From positions 62,001 to 126,000 of the forward strand of contig JAFLJL010014959.1 in NCBI GenBank assembly GCA_018398815.1: a DNA stretch of 64,000 bases, in the 5' to 3' direction. Shown here one piece after another: positions 20,121 through 32,815 of the stretch. The notes below the pieces were generated by a model. The model searched no databases. It worked only from the letters and a program-made list of their open reading frames with translations, and was not told the DNA's origin. A program made the position numbers and the translations under genes. Position 1 is the first letter of the stretch; every line of letters starts with the position of its first letter. This stretch comes from Conus ventricosus. Its lineage: Eukaryota > Mollusca > Gastropoda > Neogastropoda > Conidae.

Positions 20121-20442
20121 TCTGAGTTTGAAGAGTGAACAGAGAAGACTTCAGTTCATCTACTGTCACAGACAGCTTCTCCACAGCAGTCCCAATTGCA
20201 CACAGCTTCCTCATCACATCGTCATAGCCACAAGTACAGGTGTACGTGACTCAGGGAAAAAACACTGTTATCCTCACTCATATTTGTCCTTGTCGTACTT
20301 ATCTCCCCTGATGGCACACACCTCGTCAACCACACAATGTGAATGTTCCTGTGCTTCTGACGAATCCTTGAACTTCTTCTGAATGTTCTTGCACTTCTGG
20401 GATGGAGTTGACGCAACCAGCGAGGTATCTGTTCCACTTGAT
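20121..20442. other. Upstream region of LINE ORF1, unit 1
   Basis: Probable 5' part of ORF1 or 5' untranslated region of the LINE, which is read leftward. Short frames are open but show no domain. The same sequence recurs at about 38066-38415. Confidence 0.45.
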
Positions 20443-20650
20443 GCCCCACCGCTTTTTCGCTACATTGAGCGACTAGTTCAAGAGTGGAACAGCCGTATCA
20501 CTCACCCTCTTTGTCCTTTTCCCCGATCGGTGAGCCCCACCGCTTTTCGCTACATTGAGCGACTAGTTCAAGAGTGGGAGCAGCGTATCACTCACCCTCT
20601 TTGTCCTTTTCCCCGATCGGTGAGCCCCACCGCTTCTCGCTACATTGAGC
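20443..20650. repeat. 90-bp tandem monomers upstream of LINE ORF1, 2.3 units
   Basis: Units start GCCCCACCGC at 20443, 20534 and 20624, giving periods of 91 and 90 bp. Each holds GCTACATTGAGCGACTAG, CACTCACCCTCTTTGTCC and CCCCGATCGGTGA. They lie upstream of a leftward ORF1, where some L1 families carry tandem promoter monomers. The third unit is cut by the junction with the truncated Maverick copy 2. Homologous monomers are at 38417-38640 and, inverted, at the right end of the window. Confidence 0.85.
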
Positions 20651-20663
20651 GTATCCAAAGAGG

Positions 20664-20760
20664 GGGCAGAACAGAGCAGAGAGACAGAGAAGAGAGAGAG
20701 ACAGAACAGAGAGGCGGGCACACACACACACACACGCCTCACTCTCTTTCTCTTTCTCTC
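20664..20760. repeat. Microsatellite at the tandem-duplication junction
   Basis: AGAGACAGAGAAGAGAGAG followed by (CA)n and CTCTTTCTCTTTCTC. Equivalent to 3303-3398 and the leftmost sequence shared by the two units. Confidence 0.85.
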
Positions 20761-22335
20761 CCAATTCACATGCCATAAAAACGGCACACTTCTCTGACTA
20801 ATTTCCAACTACTAACTTTGTACATAGACAGGCAGACACGGGGCCTGAAAACTCGACACTTAATTTACGGCTCGCGGCAGTTTGCACCTAGCCTGTCCTG
20901 TGTAAACGAAACTCCTCAATTTGGGTTGCACCTTACATTTTGGAACATCTAGATAGGCCCACGTTGTCGCAATTAGATCGAGCTGTTGACGTGCACGACG
21001 GTGCTGTCATTGTGTTTTGGAGCTATTGAACAGGAAGGCTGTGTGTTTTCACTGCGCTTTGTTGTGACCTCACTGTGTATTTTTAATTGTGTTATTCTGT
21101 AAAATGGCAAAACGTACTGAAGAACAGGTATTTTGGGTATTTGAGCCATAATTTTTTACTTTAACTGCATTTTAGAGTATTTGTTAAAGAAATAGTTGAG
21201 TCCAGTCAGTGAATGCAAGCCAACTATTCACAATGTCCTGCCCGACAGCGGGCGTGAGTTACACGTTCCCGCTATACAGCAAGAGCCGCCTCTTTCGCTG
21301 TTCTTCATTGCGCCTTTAACTGTAGTTGAAGGCGGAGGTAAACACGACTGATTCGTATTTGAAACCCCGATTATTGCCTGTTTACTACCCATAAAAAAGG
21401 TTCTCAGTTTGTATTAGACTTTGTTTGATTTGTTAACTAAAGATTCATGTTTCATGTGGCAAGCTGATCTTTGTAATAAGATTGTATACTTTCTACTTAT
21501 TTAATTCTAACCAGTTCATCCTAACCTTTCATGTGTGCTCTTACTCCTTATGCAACTAAAGGCGAATTTCGAATGTTCTGGTAAACAAAACAAAAAGATA
21601 GGGTTAAGGCAGACCTCAGTACCTCTTCCAGTATGGAGAGGAGTAGTGTGTGAGCTAGCACTATCTTCATATAAAGTGCTTCAAATAACAATGACGATGT
21701 ACACTACAACAAAACATGTGAAACAATCTGCTGCACGAGGCGCAACTTAATCGCGTAGCGAGACGCGCGACCTTGTTCATCACAGCGCACAGGCAAGCGA
21801 CCAAAAATCATTAAAGCGAGGAGAGCCTGGCTTGCCAGGTGAGGGGTGGGGGTGGGGGGTGTATTCATATCAGGATGACAGCGCTCCGTGTACGTTAGAC
21901 GCGGGTTGTATTGTCATTGAAGGTGAGGGGTGAAGTGAGAAGATATTTACTGTGGGTTTTGTGCAGGTTGTTTGTTATATAATATTTTAATCATGGCAGA
22001 ACAAAGACAGTGGGAATTTTAAGCTGACAATACTTGACGAGATGTGAGTACCCTAAGCACAATTTTTGTTAGAGTGCTTTGGATGAGTTTTGAGAGCGGC
22101 AGGCCCTTCATATTCTCCGCAACAAGAGAGATTGCTCGTTGTTGAATCCATATGCTAAAGGTTTTTACAGTTGTCTTTCTTTCTTTCACCAGAAGTTCTC
22201 CTCTATGAGGTAAGGATTTGTATTTTATGTTTTCAAGCATGAGGAGAATGTGAAATTATTGGACTACTCCCGTACAAGAACCATTCCAACTCTAAACACT
22301 CTCCTCTCAAAGTCCGCAGCAGTGAGAGAGAACCA

Positions 22336-22492
22336 GCGCTTCAAACCCTGAGCGGGTCCAAAGGTCACGTTGCAAGAGCCGTTTTCTTTAGCGCTCCACC
22401 CTAAGAGACGGCAAAGGTTGCAGTAGCAAGCCGTTTCCAGCGCTCCCACCCTAGAGCTGCCAATGTTTGCAGTATCAAGCCGAATTTTCACT
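22336..22492. repeat. Left-arm 46-bp tandem repeat, copy 2
   Basis: Three units matching 4940-5092 of copy 1, with indel differences between them. Confidence 0.7.
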
Positions 22493-22792
22493 GACGTAAA
22501 TATCCTAATTTAGGATACCGCTCTTGCAGGAGCGTTCGGGGGGTTGTTTAGAGTTGGCTGCTCAGAAGCAACAGTGCGCGCGACTGATTTTAGACCACTT
22601 GCAGCCTACCACTGACGTAAGATCATCCTATTTTTAGATACTGCTCTTGCAGAGCGGTCATGTTTTTGTTTTAGAGTTGCTGGCCTTGAATTTTCCAACC
22701 AAGCCTTCATGACTTTGTATATAATGCTGTGATTACTGGCTTTCACTGGTGCTTCGTTTCAACGTCCTGCTTCAACTTTATTTGGCTGCCGC

Positions 22793-23065
22793 ACACACAA
22801 ACGCACGTCCCCCCCACCCCCACACCACACACGCACGTCCCCCCACCCCCACCCCTCACCACGCACGTCCCCCCACCCCCGCCCCACGCATCGCAACGTC
22901 CCCAGCCACCCCACTCCCAAGCACAGCAACGTCCCCCCACCCACCACTCCCCGGACTGTATATTGTGTGGTTTGTTGTTTGTTTTGTGTGTTGTTGTTGT
23001 TTGTTTGTCCTGCTCCCGCGCATGCACACCCGGTCCCCACCCCACCCCCACCCACGCATTCACAC
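22793..23065. repeat. C-rich ACGTCCCCCCACCCCC tract, copy 2
   Basis: Four or five ACGTCCCCCCACCCCCAC modules followed by a TTGTTTGTTTTGTGTGTTG stretch. Same position and order as in copy 1; frames across it are compositional. Confidence 0.8.
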
Positions 23066-23320
23066 ACTCAAGTTCCTTCTAAGTTTTTAACAAGTTATTC
23101 TCAAGTTTCTTACTTAAGTTACTTCTAAGTTTCCTTAAGTCTTCTCAATTAACCCCAAGTTCTTACTAAGTTACTTCTAATTTTTAATTAATGACCCCAA
23201 GTTTTTTAATAAGTTCTTGATCAAGTCTTAATTAGTTCATAATAAGTTTTGATCAAGTTTCTTGCATAAGTTCTTGATTAAGTCATCCTTAAGTACAACA
23301 AAGTTTCTTATTACGTTTTA
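23066..23320. repeat. AAGTTCTT minisatellite, copy 2
   Basis: Degenerate AAGTTCTTACTTAAGTT-type units, homologous to 5628-5872. Confidence 0.8.
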
Positions 23321-23343
23321 TCTATATTATCAAATAATACAAT

Positions 23344-23575
23344 CTATGTTTTTATCTTAAATAAGCAGATGCTAATATAGTACACACACGCCTCAAAAAA
23401 CGCGTCAACGTTGGAGGAATGTCTTGCTCACGTTCTCTGTCATAAATCTTAAGGAAGTTTTAACAACCGAAGCAACCACATTGATTACAAATTCTGGTCT
23501 ATGGAAATGTCCTTTTCTAGACTCCAGTCGTTTATTTTTGACACATCATTTTATAATACGCATTATCTATTTTTT
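23344..23575 (-). pseudogene. Maverick gene A, copy 2
   Basis: Reads an NQCGCFG-like cysteine cluster, FLKIYD, and then DAFFEACVYYI before the TAG at 23346-23344. Frames are broken in the first half. Confidence 0.55.
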
Positions 23576-23609
23576 TATTAAGAAAATTTTAAAATTAAGT
23601 CTTAAAATA

Positions 23610-24082
23610 TTATTCCATTATAAATGGATCAAAATCACGCTTTGTTTATTGGGCGGTTTTGCGTGCTGGTGTCTTTTCTCTGCATTTGATGGCTCAGATT
23701 TTTTTTGAATGCTTTTGTTTCTGTGCCAATCGTTAAATATTTTATGCCGCAATAACTGCCCCGTCCGACAGCAACAATGGCGCCAAATGGCAACATTTTA
23801 AGTTCACTATTCCATGAAGCCTTTGGGGCCCTTGCGTATCACATGGAGTTTTTATAGCTTGGCATTGAATCACTTGTTCTGGCGTTGGCGCGTTTGTTTT
23901 CATGATGAATCATAATTCTGTAACATTAAATTTTTTTTGTCTGTTCCACTCTGCTAATTTTTGTCCTGCTTCAACACGCCCAGGATTTTAATGGTCTCCA
24001 CCCTGATTCATCAGCGTTTTCCTGGGTTAACTTTCTCACCTTATTCATTGTATCTGTTCTGCTGATTTTCCAGTTCGTTCAT
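23610..24082 (-). pseudogene. Maverick gene B, copy 2
   Basis: Keeps the ATG (24082-24080) that copy 1 lost, and the C-terminal DPFIM end with stop at 23612-23610. Internal indels disrupt the membrane segment. Overlaps the end of gene C. Confidence 0.6.
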
Positions 24083-24566
24083 TTGAAGGGAAATAAAATC
24101 CTATATTAGTTAAAAGTTATTAATCCCATGATTAATGCGATAACAATGTTCCAAATCTATAGGTATAAATCAAACCCTAGAGACTCTAATGACATAGCTT
24201 AAAACTGGATCTTGCGTTAAAATCATACGTAAGATCTTGTTCAGAATCAAATGGGAGCAAATCATACTGAGCCTAGTTTAGTGAACAAACTATGAACCGT
24301 TTGCCCACACTTATTTCACCATTCTAGACCCCAGCTGCGCCTTCATACCTTTTTATGATACTATTATAATGTCTTGTTGACACATCTTTGAATCTGTTCA
24401 CATTGCTAAATTCAGTTTCCCGAGGAACTGTTTTTTGTTTTCCACATGCTGCCAAAGAATACAGCCTCATCCTTTTTGGGGCATAATAGCTTGATCATCA
24501 CTTGGTCATTCATAAGTTCGGAAGGTTAAGGGCCGCCTTGTAGCGTAGTAGATCATCACAGTTCAT
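23988..24566 (-). pseudogene. Maverick gene C, copy 2
   Basis: ATG at 24566-24564, stop at 23990-23988 inside gene B. At the position of the copy-4 8-bp insertion (near 24420), copy 2 has the shorter, in-frame version apart from homopolymer errors. Confidence 0.55.
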
Positions 24567-24603
24567 GTTTTTATTAATTAGTAAATTATTTTTATTTTTA
24601 AAA

Positions 24604-24836
24604 ATGATCAACCGAAAAAACTATTGCCAACCTTGTATACCATACTGCCGTTATTGGAGGTCCTAAGTGTAGATACTCATCTTGGTAAAAAGCTTGTTTT
24701 AAGAATTAAACCCGCAGATCGTGGCAAACTAGACTTTGAGGATTCAGCAAAGCTGAATGCTATCATTGCAGCTTTCGTTGCCACGAAAGATTTTCTAGTT
24801 AAGCAAGGAATAATACCAGACCTTATAAATAAGTAA
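24604..24836 (+). pseudogene. Maverick gene D, copy 2 (best-read version)
   Basis: From ATG 24604 one frameshift leads into an open 70-codon frame (24624-24836). Its C-terminal part reads LGKKLVLRIKPADRGKLDFE, then an alanine-rich AIIAAFVATKDFLV helix, and ends QGIIPDLINK. A single amphipathic or membrane helix is likely. No named family. Confidence 0.6.
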
Positions 24837-24860
24837 GAAAAAACAATCATTTTATAAACA

Positions 24861-25285
24861 ATGGCTTCACTCGCAATAATGATAGGGCGTGCGGTGGTGA
24901 ATGCGCTTGCTTTAGCGGAAGTAAATTTGCATTTTAGTAAACGCGGGATGACGGCGAGGAGAAAAAGACAAAACAAAGCTATGGAGGAACAAGCAGCTGC
25001 ACAAGACAGCCTATGAAAAGCAAGTCTTGAGCATTAGATTTTATTAATGACACACTGAAAATACAGGGGCATGCAGCTTACACATTTAAAAATGTTGATC
25101 AAGCAATAAATCACTATATCTTGTAACATCAAACCAATCGAGACATTGCCCCCACCAAAATTCAGTGACGCTTTTATAAACCATCCATAAAAACAAAAGA
25201 TGCAAGAAATCGCGTTTATGTCCGTTGGTATGGACCGTCGTGTATATTTGTTCACCTATTATTGGCTAGTAAAAAATGAACAAAA
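24861..25285 (+). pseudogene. Maverick gene E, copy 2
   Basis: ATG 24861 gives MASLAIMIGRAV, a hydrophobic N-terminus. The middle reads LDFINDTLKIQG (25034-25069), and the C-terminus MQEIAFMSVGM followed by a YLFTYYWLV membrane segment. Frameshifts separate these parts. Confidence 0.65.
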
Positions 25286-26238
25286 TCATATATTCGCCCC
25301 AATGATATTGAAGGTAAGCTCACAGCAATACAAAAATCTAAGCCAAGCGGCGGATCTGTGAACAAATCAGCAAAAGAATGGTTATCTAAAACAAGCGAGT
25401 GGCAATTTATTTACCTGCGCCTAGAACGAATACAGAGACCGCATCTTGTCAATACAACTCCAAACGACACCCATCATATGATCTTCCTAATTATACCCTC
25501 TGTAGGATTAGACGAAAAAGATTTAAGTAACGCACACACAGTCATTGGACAAGATGGCTATCAAGATACAAAGAAGCAGACCATTAACACGAAAAAGGCT
25601 TCTGTCTGTGCTGTCGCTAACAACTGATATACCAACGATGGCCACTACTTATCCTCGCAATGATCAATCGATGATGGAGAAAGAATTTAAAGGGCCAAGT
25701 TAATCAATTATTGTTAAAACACGAGTTACTATTAGAAGAAGGCAATTCCAGGAGTTCACAGATACAGGCTATAGTTGAAAACTTTAACAAACAGTTAGCC
25801 AAAAGACTTTTCTCCTACCAGTATCACAGAGAGTCTTATTGACAACTCTCGCAACACAGAAAGGGTTAGAAGACTGCCCTCAGTTTTTGCGCGCATGAAT
25901 AATGAAGACTTTAAAGGCTAAAAAAACCAGTACAAGCAATAAAAAGAATAAACAATAAAATTTTGTTGACGGAGAGAACTTCATCCGCAAACTATTACCT
26001 CTTGGTTTAAAATAAGGTACCTTTATTTACCGGGGAAGCAGAAGGGGACCACTCGCATCAGGGGCAACCGATCCCAGTTTGGAGTTTGACCCTATTAAAT
26101 AAAAAGAATTTGTAAAGATGCATCCGCCCGTGTATTATTTACGAGAAACTGACACAACAAAACAACCATCCCTCAATGGAGAGGGGGGGTGAAAGAAGAA
26201 CTGCGATAATTCCGCCAGACACAGTTCCGCTTTATTAA
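25276..26238 (+). pseudogene. Maverick integrase, copy 2
   Basis: ATG at 25276. An open 89-codon piece (25358-25627) covers RIQRPHLVNTTPND and VGLDEKDLS. AIVENFNKQLAKRLFSYQYH is read at 25768-25827 and contains the catalytic glutamate (25777-25779), in the usual retroviral-integrase context. The C-terminal domain ends with VKEELR near 26190. Indels break the frame. Confidence 0.82.
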
Positions 26239-26273
26239 TTTACTTAAACTATTTTGGTTTAAAATGGAAGCCA

Positions 26274-26560
26274 AAGAAGCGCAGTAACATAACAAGAATG
26301 GTAAAGGAAGAGAACCTGAAAAATGATACGGGAATCAATTCAGGCGTGTAATGCAAATTAAGGAAACATTTTCGAGGATTATCAATGCATCTAAATCATC
26401 CAGAATCACCCTACCACTCAACCCCAAATTGGAAAAGAATATTTTGAAATAATAAAAAAAATATCTAACTCGTCATCAAGCAAACATGAGAAAAGATTTA
26501 AAAAAAATATTTTTATTTGGGGAAAAAAAATTGGATGAAGCTATGATAGATCTTATAATA
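26274..26560 (+). pseudogene. Small frame between integrase and polymerase B, copy 2
   Basis: ATG 26274; matches 8788-9054 with extra A-rich insertions. Contains NGKG and QACN fragments. No domain. Confidence 0.4.
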
Positions 26561-26579
26561 AAAGTTTGGATGAAAAAAA

Positions 26580-29500
26580 TAAACCCCCCTGTTTAGGCGG
26601 TCCTCCAGTGCCAACGATTGCATATGATACTCCGGATTAACAAACACCCGTTTTGTGTTTGTTCCTATCTAATGACTTCTTATGTTACAACTTTTTGTTG
26701 ATTCACATTAGATTAATCGCAGTTTTACGGATGACATGATGAAAAGTCTTATTGCCAAACAAAGCTTCTTTGTAAGTTGTCATGTGATATGTTTGACTGC
26801 ACAACGCTGCGAGATATTCCCATTGCTTTCGTAATGATTTGTCACCTGGCTCGAAATACTGTACATTTTTTAACCTTAACCCCCCACATACTCCTTGATC
26901 ACCTTTCCAGATAATCATCCTTCATCTTTCCTAAAACCTTTTGTTAGTACTGAATGCAAAGGCGAATCTTAGGAAATCGGACGTGTCATACCATGTCCCG
27001 CAGTCCTTTAGCCACATCGGTTTCCATGGTCTTATATAGATTGTCTTCAGAGGGATAATCAATAACCAAACTATCTGAATCTGTGTAAAGCCTCTGTACT
27101 CAGGATACAAGGGCTTAAAGTAGTCATAAAGAAACTCTAACATCAAACAGCTTTGATAATTCAAAAACTGTAAACCCAATAAAACAGGTTTGTCTAATTG
27201 ACTTTCTTTTTTCAACTTTATGCCAAAAAAGCTGATCATGAAATCTTCTAAGCCTGATAAATTAGGTTTTGAATTCAGCTTAATTGCTTCGTTCTCTCTG
27301 GTGACCATCTAACATCTTTGCGCTTGTGCGGATTCTCCATAGTCTTTTTTCAAAAGCAGCTGTTTTGTTCATTAGCTTGAAAAGTCTATTTCTGAAGCCT
27401 CTGTTGATTTAGTTCTGAGATCAGTGTTTTCTTCATGATTATGGTTTTTCATGAACTGTTCTTGAATTGAGGACGAAAGTAATTATGCGATGACAGCTGT
27501 CAACTTCAAACCATGTCTTAAATAAAATTTTAGAAGTCCTGTAATGACAGACTAATTTTTTTGCTCGAAGATTAGGCACAAGTTAGGCGGCTCTCTTGGA
27601 TCCATCCTATTAGACTTTCTGCTGCTAATGATAGTCATTATTCAGGCATGGAGGTTCATGAGTATATTTTACTAAGTCAACTTCTAGAATGAAACCACGC
27701 TGCTGATCAGGCGTTAAACTGTTCAACCACTTTAATGCCTTTAGAATATTATTCGTACCTGTGTACATCTGAAGTTACGTAATGAAGTGATTGCGCCATT
27801 GCCCAACCCAAAACAATTGTTTTGCATCTAAATCATGAGATAGTTAGACCTTTTTCTCGGATCATATGGATCCAAGTAATATGTTTTTGCTTTACAGTAA
27901 TGATGCGAAACGCCTTACTAAATCCCCCACGCAACACCGTGTTCAATCATCTGAATCATTGGTAGGTCAGACAATAAATCAATGGGCGGGTACTGGGGGG
28001 GGGGTCAGTAAACTTTAAGAAAGCGACCCGAGCTCATTCCCGGCAGAAATATGAATGCGCAGGGTGGTATCCAACTGGTAAATGGGTTCAAATCAGGGTC
28101 CTTTTTGTCTATCGATTATGTCCAAGACAATTAGGGGGGGGGGTGGTCCGCCCAACAAACATACATCAATCGAGCGCAACAAGACAGCCTCAAGAATGAG
28201 GTCCTCACCATCGTTTTATAAGAAAAACCACAGGCTGGACCATCTCACAATGGTGTGTCGCCGCCGCCACTAGTAGCCAAATAGGCATGTGGTCAACAGG
28301 ACGTCCGACCTTGCAGTCCTAATGGTCCACAAGGAGTGCTCGAACAGACGCGCTGCCTAAGATAAGGCCGGACTATGACTCGGTATACCGTCATCACCGC
28401 CCGGGGGGGACCTTTATCCCAACTGTTCATGTAACTCATACGGCTAAACGCCCTTTTCTAACAAGCGTTGAGTCAAAATATTCTTCCGATATGGCCGGAC
28501 TTTAAGACATAAAGGGGGGGGGGGGTGCCTTCTAATGACCCATCATGTGCTGCCTAGAGTCCGTAGAAAACATTTATTATAAAGAGAAACAACATTACTT
28601 TTCCGATGACTGTGCAATGCCATGCTACCCCAGAAGGCGCTGGTTACTGCTTGCCTTAAAAGGTGAGAGTCATAACCCGGGTTGTTTCGCAAGTGTGAAA
28701 GAATACAGGCAGCTTCATGTCCTTTGAATCCAAACTTTAGTTGAAGATTGGCATTTACTGTGACCGCTTCACCTCTAAACTTCCCACTAATGTGATCATG
28801 GTCTCTACTGTGGGTTACACTCCTTTGGGCGTTAGCTCTAAACCGCTAATCCGAGCAGTGAGTGGCAGAGTCCAACTGTTTGTTGGTCTTCAGGCGTCAA
28901 TTATATTTCAGATAAATTCAGATTATTAGAACAGTCATTGCGCACATGCCTGCATGCGTTTAATAAGAATGTTTTCTGCAGCATCTGGGCCCTCTATATA
29001 AATCTGGATCTGAATAAACCTGCACATCCGGACCTAACATTTAATGAAGGCAAATGAACAAATCTGATGATTACTCATAAACTGTTTTTTTTCGAAGTTT
29101 TTTTGTGGCGCCGGCCCTTCATAAGGAACAATAAGCCGACTCGAAGTCTGCGTAAACAAGTATGGACTTGTTTGCAGCCGTTTCCAGTTTCTTAAAACTA
29201 ACTTTAGATCCTGGCGGGGGCGTAGTATAGTTCTGTCTTACAGTCTACAGGAACGATATTAACAATGTTTTCTTATGTTTCGCTAGGGGGTCGCGGCTTC
29301 ACAGATGGAATTCTTGTTAAACATTTTCAGCAGAATTCCTTGGTATGTTTAGAGTATTTGAAGTATGCGCGAATTAATCACACATTGTCGTATCATGTGT
29401 AATGGCAGCCCTGCTGGCGAAAACCTTAGGAGAAAGTCCACAGACTTTGATGGTTCGCCTATTTGTTGGCCAGTTCTTGGACACTTTAATTGGCGCCAAA

Positions 29501-30237
29501 TTTGTTTCCCTCATCCCATGTGTATACATTAACATTATAGGATGATTTGTTCTTCAAACTGATCAATTTGTCTACCACTAACAGGAAAAGGATATTCCCT
29601 TGAAGTTAATATCTTGGCGTATTGCCGATAGTTTAGTCCCTATTTCTGCGTGTTTCGCGGACATGATGCAGCCTTTGCAAGAACGCACTCGACAATGAAA
29701 ACATTAGTTGTCTGAATTTTATTTAATGTTTAAAACGCTTCTCTTTAAAACCAATCTCCCGAGGTAGCGGAGATGTAGAGCCTTGCCTACAATCGGTGCA
29801 TACTTAAGCCGTTTTTAATCTAATCTCAGACTGCAGCCCTCTGACCAACCAGATCCTCTCATTTTTGGCTTACATCAGCGCAGCGGACAAACTGTGCAAG
29901 CAGTTCGTCTCCCAACCCTGTGTTAAGTCCATTAACGGAAAGAATAGTCTGTTGTTATATTCGAGACCCATACTTCTAAATATTCTTCATTTATGTTTAC
30001 TTCGTCGATTACATGGGAGCAACCTAGACACATTACTTTAACACGCTTCGGGTCCTGGGAAGAGTCTCGAGAGTAGTTTTGCCTGGAAACTTGATGAAAT
30101 TGCATGTACAAACGCTTGCCTGTACGTTGTTGGGACAATGACATCTAAATCAATATCATACAGTTGCTCTTGATAAACGCTCTCTCCTCGAGCATTCCTT
30201 CAAAAAATTCTCTTGGTCCTTCATATAGCTTATCCAT
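26580..30237 (-). pseudogene. Maverick DNA polymerase B, copy 2
   Basis: Start ATG at 30237-30235 (MDKLYEG). Motif C is read as LYTDSDS near 27090-27070. The following TMETDVAK-like and DTSDF segments lie near 27020, and KNVQYFEPGDKSLRKQWEYL near 26870. A 125-codon open piece (26931-27308) spans the LDKPVLLGL palm segment. Between about 27980 and 28560 the sequence no longer matches copies 1 and 3 and contains long G runs. There the exonuclease-palm region looks corrupted rather than mutated. Confidence 0.85.
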
Positions 30238-30287
30238 GCTGTCTCTTTCCTAAAGCCAAAATATTTTATTGAAATAAAAAAAAATAC

Positions 30288-30690
30288 TAATCAGAACTCA
30301 ATATCAACGGACTTTTTTGGGCGGCTTGGACTCATAAACTAAAAGTATATACACCCTTTGGCGATGTTAATGTAGAGCTGTTTAGAACGAGTTTTTATGG
30401 TTTTCTTTTACTTTTTTTAAGCATGTCTTTTTTATCTGCTCGGCGTCTGGCGTTGAAAAAACTTTGGTCCTCGCCTTTCTCTTTGAAGATCAAACTTTTG
30501 TCTTTAGTAGTCCATCAAACTGCGCCTGTAAACGATGTAAAATCTTCATCGTGATGTATGAGTCAACTAGCGCTTTCATTTATTGTCAGATTTTGACGAA
30601 CTAAAGTTTTTAGCCGTTATTATTTGAACATAGCTGGGTGCTTTTGGAGTATAGTTTTAATTTTTTGCCACAGCGCTTACAGCTAAAAAC
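30288..30690 (-). pseudogene. Small leftward gene upstream of polymerase B, copy 2
   Basis: Same landmarks as 12551-12945: ALVDSN followed by a DEDF-like helix, then FSTPDAEQIKK, and a C-terminus with SVDIEF or its frame variant near 30300. Confidence 0.45.
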
Positions 30691-31020
30691 ACATCACACG
30701 AGAGCCTTAAAGACAAACCCCCTAGAGGTAAAGCAGCGGGTGGCCGCCAATCCCGTTGCTAAAAGACTACACTTGTTTGCTGCCTGCAGATAGAGCCTTA
30801 TAGTTGATGCTCCAGTATTAACAATGTTAACAGCATTGAAGGCAGCGAGAATAACCTTCGCCTGGTATTGGCTGTATTTTGCAAGTCTTGCTCTAGTTTC
30901 TGTTTGCATTTGCGTAATGTTTGTTATCGGCAGGGCTTTTACTTCAGGGTTTCTATAACAGCAGAATTGCCTCTACTCTTCTTTTGGCGGCGCTGTAGGC
31001 ACATTTGGATAATGTTTAAC
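30690..31020 (-). pseudogene. Leftward alanine-rich small gene, copy 2
   Basis: Open for 71 codons (30694-30909): a QTETRARLAKYSQYQAKVIL start, then an AAFNAVNIVNTGAST segment and LLATGLAATR. Better preserved than copy 1. Likely membrane-associated; no known family. Confidence 0.5.
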
Positions 31021-31029
31021 AGACATGCT

Positions 31030-31830
31030 TTTTTATAAAAATGAAAAAAAATAATTTAGTATAACTACAGGTTTTCATAATCTGTTTCGCTTCAAATTCA
31101 GCTGGCGCATCATGATCATAAAAACAAATGTACATTAAGCCGATTTTTATACTTCTTCTTCTTCTTTTATCAATTTGAATGTTTTATTACGGACTTTCAC
31201 AGTTCTCCAGCGCTTCCATGTAACTGATTATCCTCTGTTGACCATAGGTCAATCATAAACCGTATTTTGTTGTTAAAAAATCATGCAAGTCTTACACTGT
31301 GAAGGTGCAGCACTTTAGCCACAAGATCCACTGTTTGGATTTCTTTTCTACACCTCCCACCTCCAAACAGTATTTCTTATTTCATCAAAATGCTGATAAG
31401 GTTTAGCCCGCTCAGCATAGATTTGGTTATACCTGGCCCTCAATCGAACATTGTTACTATCGGTATTTTGGATTATAAAACCTTTTCACTTCCTCTTTTG
31501 ATGTTTTCTTCATCTTCACACAGCGATAAAATACCTTTACGCGATCTTGCTGAGACGCTACAACTAAATTCCATATAGTGTCTGCCCTGCTTCTGGGATA
31601 AGTTGCATGATGAATCCTCCTTATCGTAATATATTGCTAATTGTGACTGATATTGGTTCTTAATCAGCCTTGCTAAATTAGGGTTGCTAAACAACGTCAA
31701 ACTCTAACGAGATGTCAGAAATGCTGTACTTTGCTCGGTGTCTGTTGATTTTGATAACCCGTTTGTATTCAATAAACGTTAGTTCATATTACAAAACTGT
31801 CCTTTAATGCTCTTGAAAGTATGGGCGCAT
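31030..31830 (-). pseudogene. Leftward unidentified gene, copy 2
   Basis: Open for 75 codons at 31473-31700 (LFSNPNLARLIKNQYQ), then YNQIYAERAKPYQHFDEIRN in another frame. Homologous to 13300-14060. No family recognised. Confidence 0.42.
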
Positions 31831-32389
31831 GCGCTTTAACAACTCAAAATCTAAGGAATGGAAAGCGATTTCAAACGCAAAATGTTACAGCCACATACTT
31901 TTTGCCAGGTCTTTAGTATCGCGGCACCTATTCTATTTTTATGCTTCTTCATTTTCTATTCCTAGAAACGCAAGTAGCCCGTTACAGTCCCGGTTAGCCT
32001 TAGATCAGAATAGAGTTAAAAATATGTCTGCATTGAGGTAAAGAAAATATTCTTGCCCCTCAAGTTTTTAATAGAAATTTTCTTAACATTGCCCGCCCCA
32101 GATTCTGAACAACTGTCCTGTTTTGGACGGTGTAGAAGCGAGCCTATTTGAAAGTAAGACGCGCAGAGCCTGGCACAATCACGTCAGTTGCTTCCTAGGT
32201 CTGGAAAATTTAACAGTAAGAATTTGTTCTGCATCATATAGATGGATTATTTGGAACAGTAATATCCGCTTATTTCCCTTCACGCCAAAGGGTATCTTTC
32301 AGACTTCATGCGGGTTAAGAAATCGAGCCATGTGCTTGAGACATTTTTGTTATAAAGCAAAATAAAAAAATTAAATATTATTTAAAACC

Positions 32390-32815
32390 ATGCAGGCATT
32401 GAAGAAGCAGAAGATTATGATGTTTTTTGATACTGGAGACACATGAGTGAAATGATCCTTTGACCCGGATCGCTCAATGCTCTCAATGCGGCATGAATAA
32501 CAGAAAGTAAGGTTAAATCATGTTTAAAACGAAAGTTTAGGCCAGAACCTCCCCGAATTTATAGACCCCAAACATGATTTTTGAATTAAAAGATGAACCT
32601 TTGTCAGTTACAAAACGATCACGGGCAACTTGTTCGCTTACAACTAAACCAGACCCATCAAAGTTTTTGAGCCAAGATACAATTTATACAAAGACTTAGG
32701 GTAAAGATCAAAATGCCTTGGTCTTGTTCGACCCGAAATTAAGGGCGTAGGCAGTTTCTAAACTCAAAAACACGCTGCAGGAACTCCCAACAGATAACCA
32801 AATCAAAACATGGAA
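32390..32815 (+). pseudogene. Rightward CxxC protein gene, copy 2
   Basis: ATG 32390; contains the CSQCGMNN-like CxxC pair near 32480. Colinear with 14638-15065. Confidence 0.48.
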
